The notes beneath the pieces were generated by a model, which had not been told where the DNA came from, searched no databases, and saw only the letters and a list, made by a program, of their open reading frames with translations. Position numbers and translations under genes: made by a program. A stretch of 64,000 nt of DNA from Nocardioides islandensis (lineage in GTDB: Bacteria > Actinomycetota > Actinomycetes > Propionibacteriales > Nocardioidaceae), in the NCBI RefSeq assembly GCF_015352455.1, contig NZ_JADKPN010000012.1, positions 112,769-176,768 on the forward strand. The letters are read 5' to 3'. This document shows, one piece after another, positions 25,028-32,635 of the stretch (positions are counted from its first letter, which is position 1; each line of letters opens with the position of its first letter).

Positions 25028-25822
25028 TTGGCCGACTCCGTGGTCTCGATCGGCCCGGCAGCCGAGCGGGTACGCCGCCAGCTGCTGGACCAGATCCAGC
25101 ACGGGCTGCTGCGTCCCGGCGAGCGGCTGGGGGCCGAGCGCAGCCTGGCCGAGAAGATGGGCGTGAGCCGCTCCACCATGCGGCAGGCGCTCGGGGCGCT
25201 CGAGAGCGCGGGCGCCGTACGACGGGTCCCCGGACGTGGCGGAGGTACGTTCGTGCGCGCCCAGAAGGTGGAGCGCGACCTGTCCCGCGTGGTGGGCGTG
25301 CCGGCGCTGCTGCGCGCGCAGGGGATGACCTCGGGATCGCGGATCATCAACACCGCGATCACCGAGGCCGACGAGGAGACTCTTGCCGCCTTGGAGCTCG
25401 GGGATGGGGCCTACGTCGTCGACGTGGTCCGGATCCGGCTGGCCGACGGCCTGCCGATCTCGCTCGAGCACGTCCGGCTGCCGGCCGAGAGGTTCCCCCA
25501 GCTGCTCGACCTGCCCCTCGGCGGGTCGCTCTACGACCTGCTGGAGAAGCACTACGCGACCGTCCCGGGTGAGGCCGAGGAGCACATCGAGGTGGTCGCC
25601 GCCAGCGACGACGAGGCCTCGATCCTGGGCACCGACCCGGGGGCACCGCTGCTCTCCATCACCCGCACCACGAAGGACGCCGACGGCGTGGTGTTCGAGT
25701 ACTCCCACGACCTCTTCCGCGCCGACCGCACCGTCATCAGCGTCCGGACGCCGGCCACGCCCCGCAGCACCCAGGACGGCGCCGGTCGGGTGGTCGCTCT
25801 CCGCCACCGCGTGAAGTCCTGA
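25028..25822 (+). CDS. GntR/UTRA (HutC-type) transcriptional regulator
   Basis: A 264-residue regulator: winged helix at about 8-75 (LLRPGERLGAERSLAEKMGV, then SRSTMRQAL) and a UTRA ligand-binding domain from about 90 on (VDVVRIRLADGLPISLEHVR, APLLSITRTTKDADGVVFEY). TTG 25028 is preferred because AAGGGA stands 7 nt upstream and it follows the SDR stop by 2 nt; GTG 25040 is an alternative. As the last gene of the operon it probably controls the divergent region near 18036-18086 in response to an amino-alcohol metabolite; that is inference. Confidence 0.85.
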   Translation: MADSVVSIGPAAERVRRQLLDQIQHGLLRPGERLGAERSLAEKMGVSRSTMRQALGALESAGAVRRVPGRGGGTFVRAQKVERDLSRVVGVPALLRAQGMTSGSRIINTAITEADEETLAALELGDGAYVVDVVRIRLADGLPISLEHVRLPAERFPQLLDLPLGGSLYDLLEKHYATVPGEAEEHIEVVAASDDEASILGTDPGAPLLSITRTTKDADGVVFEYSHDLFRADRTVISVRTPATPRSTQDGAGRVVALRHRVKS

Positions 25823-25855
25823 TCCGGAGCCGGTCTCCGCGGCCCCAGAACGCTT

Positions 25856-25923
25856 GTAACGCGGTGTTAGGTGTACTTCCCACGCGTTGCAACGCGTGGG
25901 AAGACGGCATAACACCGCGTTAC
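25856..25923. terminator. 68-nt nested palindrome between convergent operons
   Basis: The outer arms GTAACGCGGTGTTA (25856-25869) and TAACACCGCGTTAC (25910-25923) are perfect reverse complements. They flank, across 6-nt spacers, a perfect 28-bp palindrome (25876-25903; half site CTTCCCACGCGTTG) with the same centre. It lies between the GntR stop and the reactivase stop (TAA 25920-25922 is inside the outer arm). As RNA it would fold into a very stable hairpin in both directions, so a bidirectional terminator is likely, although there is no T-tract. The outer arms are themselves TAAC-N5-GTTA dyads. Confidence 0.6.
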
Positions 25924-27593
25924 ATGGAGCTGGCGGCCTCGAGCAGGGCGAGGCCGTAGGCGACGGCGTACCGGTGGCCGAGGGTGCCGGCGACGTCGCC
26001 ACGGCCGACCGCGGTGCCGGGCGGGAGGGCGCCGGAGACGGCGGCGAGGATCTCGTCGTCGCCGGCGAGCCCGCCCACGACGACGACCGAGCGCGGCTGC
26101 TCGCCGAGGGTGCGCAGGCCGCGGGCGACGTTGCCGCCGACCAGCTCGACCTTCAGCCGGATGCGCAGGGCGCGCCACTCCCCCGGCGCCATGGTCCGCG
26201 AGAACGGCAGCAGCCCGGCCGGGCCGGGCACGACCAGCCGGCCCACCGACTCGGCCGGGGCCGGACGCTCCTGGAAGGCCCGGGTGCCGTCCTCGGCGAG
26301 CAGCACCTGGGGCGCCTCGACCCGGTACGCCGGGGCGCGCTTGACCCACTCCGCGGCGGCCGACGTGATCCCGGTGAGGGCCGCCACCGCCTCGGTGAGC
26401 TGGTCCCCGGCCCCCGCCGCCACCACGTCACCCGAGGACGAGACGGTGTCGACCGTCCCGCCGCCGAGGTCCACGACCAGCGACCCGGACCCCGCTCCGG
26501 GGGTGGACATCGCCCCGCTCCACGCCGCGCGGGCCTCCGCACCGGCCGCGTGCACCGGCACGTCGAGGAGGTCGGCGAGGGCGTCCGACGGGTCGGCGTA
26601 CGGCGCCGCGGAGCGCAGGGCGGCCAGCGTGACGGGCCGGTGGCTGGCCGCGCCGACCCGGGCCTGCACCGACGCGGCGACCGCGGCCAGGTCGACGGTC
26701 CACAGGTCGTCGACCTCCTGCCGCGAGCAGTCCGGCGGCACGCCGTAGGCCCGAGCCACGCCCACCACCGCGCCCCGCACCAGCTCGTGCCCCTCCAGGA
26801 ACGGCACCGACCCGCCGTCCGCGACCTCGATCCACCCGGCGCACTCGGTCTCGGTGGCGCGCACCGGCCCGCCGACGGTGACCACCGCGTTGCCCGAGTC
26901 CTGCAGCAGCCGGGCCAGCTGGGCCGCGTCGGCGAGCTCCGGCTCGGCGAGACCGAGCGCGGTGCGCAGCTTGAGCGGGTCGGTGAGCACCTGCATCGGC
27001 TGCCCGGCCGCGGCCACCTCCAGGGCTACCCGCTCCGCGGCGAGGACGACCGCGACGTCCACCTCGTCCACGACCGGTACGCCGGCCGGCAGCCGGTTGG
27101 CCAGCAGCACCGCTTCGTCGTCCTCGACCAGCACGGCGGCCACCCGCCCGGCCGCGACCAGGGGCGCCAGGCGGGCCGCGACGGACTCGAAGCCCGAACC
27201 CGACGGCACCACCACCACGACCGGTTCGCCCTCCGCAGGTACGTCGTCCAGCAGCACGGGCGGCCCGGCGCCGAACCCGCGGCCGGCGGCGGTCGCCGAG
27301 CCCACCGCGACCAGGGCGAGCCGGCCGGTGTCCGGCACGTCCTCCGGCAGCAACGCCCGGCTGGTCAGCACCGGACGCAGCGGTGCGGCCACCGCGCGGT
27401 CGGCCCGCACGCCGTACTGCCGCTCCAGGCGCCGAACCAGCGCGGCGGCTCCTGCGAGGCTCTCGGGCGAGCCCTTGGCCCGGCGGGTCGGCGACCGGCC
27501 GACGCCGACGACCTCGACCCGGCCGCCACCGACGTGCGCGAGCAGCACCTCCGTGGTGGAGTTGCCGACATCGATACAGGCCAGCAGGGTCAA
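25920..27593 (-). CDS. Diol dehydratase reactivase, large (alpha) subunit
   Basis: A 557-residue DdrA/PduG-like actin/Hsp70-fold ATPase that swaps damaged cobalamin out of diol or glycerol dehydratase. Phosphate-1 motif ACIDVGNSTTEVLLAHV (about 4-20), phosphate-2 motif SLVVDLGGGTVDTV (about 376-389) and adenosine motif SVVVVGGLAGDDEI near 508 are visible. The TTG start overlaps the small-subunit stop (TTGA) and fits the family N-terminus. No DdrB/PduH small reactivase gene is in the window. Last gene of the dehydratase operon. Confidence 0.9.
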   Translation of the reverse strand: MTLLACIDVGNSTTEVLLAHVGGGRVEVVGVGRSPTRRAKGSPESLAGAAALVRRLERQYGVRADRAVAAPLRPVLTSRALLPEDVPDTGRLALVAVGSATAAGRGFGAGPPVLLDDVPAEGEPVVVVVPSGSGFESVAARLAPLVAAGRVAAVLVEDDEAVLLANRLPAGVPVVDEVDVAVVLAAERVALEVAAAGQPMQVLTDPLKLRTALGLAEPELADAAQLARLLQDSGNAVVTVGGPVRATETECAGWIEVADGGSVPFLEGHELVRGAVVGVARAYGVPPDCSRQEVDDLWTVDLAAVAASVQARVGAASHRPVTLAALRSAAPYADPSDALADLLDVPVHAAGAEARAAWSGAMSTPGAGSGSLVVDLGGGTVDTVSSSGDVVAAGAGDQLTEAVAALTGITSAAAEWVKRAPAYRVEAPQVLLAEDGTRAFQERPAPAESVGRLVVPGPAGLLPFSRTMAPGEWRALRIRLKVELVGGNVARGLRTLGEQPRSVVVVGGLAGDDEILAAVSGALPPGTAVGRGDVAGTLGHRYAVAYGLALLEAASSM

Positions 27594-27946
27594 CGCAGCA
27601 GCCCGCGACGGGCGTAGACGTCGCCGGCCTCGCGCACCAGCGCGGCACACAGCGGCGCCGGCACTCCCTCGAGCCGGGTCGCCAGCGCCTCGAGCTCCTC
27701 GGCGGTCGCCCGGTGTGGCCGGAGCGCCTCGTAGAGAGCGAGCACGTCCGCCTCCGACATCAGCGCCAGCTCGGCGGCCCGCCGGAAGTTCGCCGCCAGC
27801 TGCGGGTTGTCGTGCTGCTCGGCGACCGCGGCCTGGTGCTCGAGCGTGTCGGGGTGGATGCGTACGTCGTCGGCCTCGAGCTCCTCACGCGCCAGCCGGT
27901 CGAGGGTCAGCTCCTCGGAGTCGCGGCCCGAGAACGCCCGCGTCAT
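27590..27946 (-). CDS. Diol/glycerol dehydratase small subunit
   Basis: A 118-residue PduE/GldC-like subunit (LTLDRLAREELEADDVRIHP, then HQAAVAEQHDNPQLAANFRR). PduE is usually about 170 residues; the missing part is the N-terminal ~45-residue extension that carries a microcompartment-targeting helix in enterobacteria, so this subunit looks cytosolic. ATG overlaps the upstream stop (ATGA), and its own stop overlaps the reactivase start. Three genes are therefore strictly coupled. Confidence 0.9.
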   Translation of the reverse strand: MTRAFSGRDSEELTLDRLAREELEADDVRIHPDTLEHQAAVAEQHDNPQLAANFRRAAELALMSEADVLALYEALRPHRATAEELEALATRLEGVPAPLCAALVREAGDVYARRGLLR

Positions 27947-30192
27947 CGGGTCACCTCGATGTCCTCGTTGCCCAGCGACCGGTCGACGCAGGACCGCTCG
28001 AGCGCCACCAGGGCGATGACGCTGGTGTGGTACCTCGCCTCGATCGCCTCGTCGGTGTACGGGTTGCGCGCCGGCACCGGGGTCGCGCCCTTGGCGTGCC
28101 GGCCGGCGTTGGTGCCGAGCAGCCGGTACAGGTCGGGGGTGATGATCGGGGCCATGGAGTAGAGCTCCAGGTTCGCCAGCGGTGGCAGGTCGCGGCGGTG
28201 GATGAGCGCGGTCCCCTTCCCCTGGAGGCCGATGCCGATCCCGGACCCGGCCAGCCGGGCGGCGGTCAGCCCCACCATGCCGAGGTCGAGGGTCCCGTTG
28301 ACGCGTACCACGCGGGCGAGGCAGCCCTCCTCCTCCAGGCCGGCGAGCAGCTCGCGGAGCGTGTCCACGACCGAGAGCCCCGACAGCGTCTGCCACACGG
28401 TGCGGCCGATGCCGGGCGAGAGCCCGATCACCACCTCGCGCGGGTCGCTCCCGGCGGCCGCCGGACCCACCACCCGGAACGAGTCGTCGGCGAGCAGCGC
28501 TTGGTCCTTGCGGAGGTCCTCCACGCCACGGGCCTGGCGGATCCCGTCGATCTCCGCCTGTCGCGCCGCGCTCGGCTCGTAACCGGTCCCCGGTCCCGCG
28601 TAGTCGTTGGGATCGGTGACCAGGCTCAGGACGTTCATCGACTCGTCGAAGATGGCGGCGGTCTGGAGGTGGTCGCCGTGCACCCGCGCGGCGAGCATGT
28701 CGAGCACCCGTCCCGCGGCCGCCTCGTAGCCGCACTCCTGCAAGGCCCGGGCAACCTCGAGCGAGCCGAGGCCCGAGCTGCGGATCGCCTGCGCGGCACC
28801 CAGCACGACCATCGCGTCGGGCTCGACCCCGTCGACGACGAGGTCCTTGGAGCCGACCGCGTCGACGGCCCGGTCGACGTGGTCGTCGGTGAAGTCGGCC
28901 AGGCCGAGGTAGCGGTAGACGTCCCGGCAGGCCTCGGCCGCCTCCCGCCGCAGCCGCCCCACCTCGGCCGGCGCCGCGGTGCGCAGCCCACCGTCGACGC
29001 CCCAGTCGCGCTGCATGGCCAGCCAGTCGTCGAAGTCCTCGGCGTTCCACTGCGACGGGCCGAACATGTTGTCGTAGCGCTGGATGCTCCCGAAGCCGCT
29101 GCACACGTAGTCGCTGCCGGCGAGCAGGATCGGCAGCGTGCGCGAGGTGCGGCGTACGTCGGATTCCGACATCAGCGCGTCGTTCCCGGTGCAGGCCTCG
29201 AGGTTGCGGGCCATCACCATGACGTTCTCGGCCATCAGCTCACGTACCCCCCGGGGTACGGAGGCCGCCACGCTGGCGCCGTCGATGCCGCCGTTCTGCA
29301 CGCCCTGCACGCCCATCGCTCGCGCCAGGGAGACGCAGCGGGACTCGAGGTAGAGCATCGAGCACTGCTCGGCGCCACCCATCAGCACCTCGGCTCCCGC
29401 GCCCGAGGAGACCCGCATCTTCACGCCGCGGCTGGCGTACGCCGCGGCGAGGATCGCCTTGCTGTACGGCGTGTCGTCGCCGTCGACGAAGACCGGCTCG
29501 GTGCCGTAGAGGCTGACGGTCTCGGCGTAGGAGACCAGGCCGCGGATGCCCATCTCGAGCTCCATCGCCTCCTCGACCGAGCACTGGACGAGCACGCCGG
29601 GCGAGGCGATCGCCGCACCGACGGTGACGGCCACGGCGTTCGACGGGGCGTCGGCCAGCACGGGCACGGTCGTCTCCACCTCGCGGAAGCCGTACGCCGC
29701 CGCGGTCGCCGCGTCGGCGGCGAGGAGCAGCGGGTCGTCGAGGCGGTTGGTGACGTGCGCCTGGTTGCTCGGCGTGCGCCGGGCCCGCATCTTCGTCATC
29801 GCCATCGTCAGCTCGGCGGGGCGCAGGAGGGCGATGACCTGGGCGAGCTTGGCCGGCGTGGTCCCGGACACCAGCCGGACGACCTCGGCGCGCGGGACGG
29901 CGGGGTCGACGAACAGCCGCGCGAAGGCCACGTCGTCCAGGGCCATCGCCTCCTCGGCGACCGACAGGTCGATGCCGTGGCCGGCGATCAGCGCGTCGAG
30001 AGCGTCGAAGTCCTCGGCGCTCCGGCCGTCCATCTCGGCGACGCGGCCGTCTCGCAGGACCAGCGAGGGCTTCGGGTCGTGCGGACTGGCCATGGCGACG
30101 AGGCCCAGCCCGACGTCCTCGTGGGCGAACCCGTCGAGGTTGACCCGCTGCTGGTCCATGAACCGGATGCGGCCCACCGGCTGATCGGACAT
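27943..30192 (-). CDS. B12-dependent diol/glycerol dehydratase, large and medium subunits fused
   Basis: A 749-residue protein in which the PduC-like large subunit (about 1-550; RIRFMDQQRVNLDGFAHED, GTEPVFVDGDDTPYSK, MGVQGVQNGGIDGASV, YVCSGFGSIQRYDNMFG) continues into a PduD-like medium subunit (about 555-749; PREVVIGLSPGIGRTVWQTL, LDLGMVGLTAARLAGSGI, ERSCVDRSLG). It converts 1,2-propanediol to propionaldehyde or glycerol to 3-hydroxypropionaldehyde with adenosylcobalamin. The N-terminal extension of free PduD, which carries the encapsulation peptide, is absent. Start ATG 30192 lacks a good Shine-Dalgarno; ATG 30159 is an alternative. I believe large-medium fusions occur in other actinobacteria. 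Confidence 0.92.
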   Translation of the reverse strand: MSDQPVGRIRFMDQQRVNLDGFAHEDVGLGLVAMASPHDPKPSLVLRDGRVAEMDGRSAEDFDALDALIAGHGIDLSVAEEAMALDDVAFARLFVDPAVPRAEVVRLVSGTTPAKLAQVIALLRPAELTMAMTKMRARRTPSNQAHVTNRLDDPLLLAADAATAAAYGFREVETTVPVLADAPSNAVAVTVGAAIASPGVLVQCSVEEAMELEMGIRGLVSYAETVSLYGTEPVFVDGDDTPYSKAILAAAYASRGVKMRVSSGAGAEVLMGGAEQCSMLYLESRCVSLARAMGVQGVQNGGIDGASVAASVPRGVRELMAENVMVMARNLEACTGNDALMSESDVRRTSRTLPILLAGSDYVCSGFGSIQRYDNMFGPSQWNAEDFDDWLAMQRDWGVDGGLRTAAPAEVGRLRREAAEACRDVYRYLGLADFTDDHVDRAVDAVGSKDLVVDGVEPDAMVVLGAAQAIRSSGLGSLEVARALQECGYEAAAGRVLDMLAARVHGDHLQTAAIFDESMNVLSLVTDPNDYAGPGTGYEPSAARQAEIDGIRQARGVEDLRKDQALLADDSFRVVGPAAAGSDPREVVIGLSPGIGRTVWQTLSGLSVVDTLRELLAGLEEEGCLARVVRVNGTLDLGMVGLTAARLAGSGIGIGLQGKGTALIHRRDLPPLANLELYSMAPIITPDLYRLLGTNAGRHAKGATPVPARNPYTDEAIEARYHTSVIALVALERSCVDRSLGNEDIEVTR

Positions 30193-30201
30193 GCGCCGAA
30201 T

Positions 30202-30627
30202 CTAGGGGGCTGACTGGTCACTCAGGAAGGACTCGTACACCGCGTGGCCGGCCCGGGCGCACTCCACGTCCTCGGCGGCCGTCCCGCCGCTGACGCCGAC
30301 GGCCCCGACCACGAGCCCGTCGTGCCAGCACGGGATGCCGCCGCCGAACACGACGTACCGTCCTCCGCCGTTGGCCGGCAGCCCCCAGAGGTCCCCTCCG
30401 GGTTGGGTGAGCGGGCCGAGCTCGGCGGTCTCGATGCGGTGCGCCACCGCGGTGTACGCCTTGTCGACGGCCAGGGTCGGACCGGCGATCTCGGCCTTGT
30501 CCATCCGCTGGAAGTGGACCAGGTGGCCGCCCTGGTCCACGACGGCCGCCGACACCAGCGCGCCGATCTCGGCGGCGCGGTCGACCGCTGCCTGCGTCAT
30601 CCGGGCGGCCAGGGCGAGGGTGATCAC
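30202..30627 (-). CDS. GlcG/HbpS family (PduO C-terminal-like) protein
   Basis: A 141-residue GlcG/HbpS-fold protein: ALAARMTQAAVDRAAEIGA, ALVSAAVVDQGGHLVHFQRM, and a Gly-rich core (GGGIPCWHDGLVVGAVGVSG). The family binds haem or corrinoid-like ligands and is found as the C-terminal domain of PduO or as a stand-alone partner of B12-dependent diol dehydratase. First gene of the dehydratase operon: GTG start, stop 9 nt before the dehydratase ATG. It begins 48 nt after the upstream amidase gene ends; that short gap must hold the promoter unless the operon reads through. Confidence 0.85.
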   Translation of the reverse strand: MITLALAARMTQAAVDRAAEIGALVSAAVVDQGGHLVHFQRMDKAEIAGPTLAVDKAYTAVAHRIETAELGPLTQPGGDLWGLPANGGGRYVVFGGGIPCWHDGLVVGAVGVSGGTAAEDVECARAGHAVYESFLSDQSAP

Positions 30628-30675
30628 GAACGCACGCTAGGGCACGCCTTCAGGCCGGCGGGAGCCCGGCGACTG

Positions 30676-32361
30676 CTAGGCCGTGCAGCGGACCGCCTTC
30701 TTCACCAGCGAGCAGGTGACCGTGCGGAACGCCGAGGGGAGCGACGACCGGCTGTCGCTCAGGGTGACGCTGTAGCTGCCGGCGGCCTTGTACGTGACCG
30801 ACACCGGCGAGCCCGTACCTTCCGAGCCGTTGCCGAACGACCAGTGCAAGGTCCCGGTGCCCGTGCCCCGGAACGTGCACTTGGCGCCGCTGCACGAGGC
30901 CGCGGTGATCGCCGCCGGCGTGGGAGGGGCTGCGACGGTGACCGGGCCGGTGCCGGCGGCGACGCCACAACCGACGCTGTTGCAGGCGCGGACGGCGTAG
31001 TAGTACGTGCCAGGAGCAGGCTGGTCGGTGGAGCCCGGAGCCGCACCGCGGTAGAGCGGAGCACCGGACGTGGGGACAGGTGTCGACGTGCCCCTGAAGA
31101 GCTCGTACGTCGTCACCGGAGCGCCGCCGTCGGAGGCCGGCGCCGACCACGTCAGCGACACCGTCGACCCGGAGACCGACGACGAGAAGGCTGCGGGAGC
31201 CGACGGGGCCGTGGGCGCGCCGGTCATCCGGGCGGCCACCTGGGTGCGGATCCCGGGGAGCTGGGCGTAGAGGTTGCCACCGGGGCAGGCGGTGGCCTCC
31301 CAGTCGCGGTGGCCGGAGATGGTGGCGACGTCCCTGGTGGCGCCGCTGACGGGGTTGACGTAGTGGACGCTGCCGGTCGGGTTCAGGCCGTGGCGGGTCG
31401 CGAGGGAGGCGAGGAGGTTCTCCAGCCCGTCGAGCGCGGCGGCCGGCGGGGTCGTGCTGCCCGAGCACTCGGATGTCGGCTCGTAGCAGCCCATCAGGGC
31501 GACACCGATGTTGCCGGAGTTCATGTTGGCGACGTGGGCGCCGGTCACCGCGTCGTCGGTCGTGGTCTGGTGGGCGAAGTCGGCGCCCGTACCGCCCCCG
31601 GTCAGGCACGACGTGCTGGTGTGGCCCGAGCTGCGTCCCTCGTAGACCTTGCCGGTGCCGTCGACCAGGTACTGGTAGCCGATGTCGGACCAGCCGTTCG
31701 TCTGCACGTGGTAGCTGTAGATCGCGCGCACCGTGGCGGCGTAGTCCTGGCTCAGGAGGTTGGAGCCGGCCGTGTGGTGCACCGTCAGCGCCTGCACGGG
31801 GTAGTACGTCTGGACGTCGCCCCTGGCCCATCCGGAGATGGACTCGTCGGCTCCCCAGTCGGCGCGGGACATGCAGGACGAGGTCGCGGCGACCGCGGCG
31901 TCGCCGCGTCGCTGACCCACCACGACGGACGGGCCGTCGGTGGTGTTGATGGCCGCCGCCCGCCAGTGGTCCGCACCCCTGGGGAGACCGCGGACCTGGT
32001 AGGCGTCGGCACGGTCGACCGCGACGAGCGCGCCGGTGAAGTGCCCGGGCTGCTGGGCGCCGTCCTGGTCGAGGGCCTGCCAGTCGGTCCAGCGGCCGCC
32101 GACACGGAAGCGCGCCTCGCCGTACGGCGCATGGCCGCGGCCGACCAGGTGGCTGCGGGTGGTGGGCAGGTCGCCCACCACTCCGAAGTACTCGATCGGG
32201 AAGTCGACCGAGACGGGCGCCGAGCCGACCGCGCGCGTGTCGTTGAGCGCCCGGTGGCTCGTCACGGCCAAGGCCTGGGGCGTGGAGATCACGGTCGTGA
32301 TGGCGACCACGCCGGCCAGGACGGCGACGATGCGAACGAGAATCCTGAGCTTGCTGACCAT
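30676..32361 (-). CDS. Secreted PGRP-type N-acetylmuramoyl-L-alanine amidase with FN3 and PKD-like domains
   Basis: A 561-residue exported wall hydrolase. Signal peptide about 1-32. A beta-rich N-domain (about 35-160) precedes an amidase_2/PGRP domain (about 165-345) with zinc ligands in ALTVHHTAGS and SGHRDWEATACPGG plus a Tyr in between. A fibronectin type III repeat (about 365-455) and a PKD-like C-terminal domain (about 465-555) follow. ATG 32361 has GGGGGGA upstream and starts the signal peptide; 32406 is less likely. Role: peptidoglycan cleavage or remodelling outside the membrane. The FN3/PKD part suggests binding to wall or polysaccharide. Confidence 0.88.
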   Translation of the reverse strand: MVSKLRILVRIVAVLAGVVAITTVISTPQALAVTSHRALNDTRAVGSAPVSVDFPIEYFGVVGDLPTTRSHLVGRGHAPYGEARFRVGGRWTDWQALDQDGAQQPGHFTGALVAVDRADAYQVRGLPRGADHWRAAAINTTDGPSVVVGQRRGDAAVAATSSCMSRADWGADESISGWARGDVQTYYPVQALTVHHTAGSNLLSQDYAATVRAIYSYHVQTNGWSDIGYQYLVDGTGKVYEGRSSGHTSTSCLTGGGTGADFAHQTTTDDAVTGAHVANMNSGNIGVALMGCYEPTSECSGSTTPPAAALDGLENLLASLATRHGLNPTGSVHYVNPVSGATRDVATISGHRDWEATACPGGNLYAQLPGIRTQVAARMTGAPTAPSAPAAFSSSVSGSTVSLTWSAPASDGGAPVTTYELFRGTSTPVPTSGAPLYRGAAPGSTDQPAPGTYYYAVRACNSVGCGVAAGTGPVTVAAPPTPAAITAASCSGAKCTFRGTGTGTLHWSFGNGSEGTGSPVSVTYKAAGSYSVTLSDSRSSLPSAFRTVTCSLVKKAVRCTA

Positions 32362-32635
32362 GTGCGGTTCCCCCCGAGCAACGGTGTCGCAGGCCCACAT
32401 CCTCACATGCTGACGGCGGCACCGTCCCTAGCGGCCGGCGTCAGGGTGTCCGCCACCAGGCCCGAACAGGCCATTGCCCCCAGGAGTCCTTGATCCGTAC
32501 GTTGCCGTGAGGGGTGTGGGGAGGCTCGGACCGACGCCAGTCTGGGGCGCGAGAAGCGATGACGTGGTCTCGTGGGTCTCGTCGGCCCAAGCGCGGCTTG
32601 GGCTCCTCATCGATCACGATCGCCGGGGGCCTCGG

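Noticed and set aside
26854..30213. A 1119-codon plus-strand frame opposite the diol dehydratase operon
   Set aside because: The minus strand encodes recognisable dehydratase and reactivase proteins with coupled starts; the plus frame is a compositional shadow.
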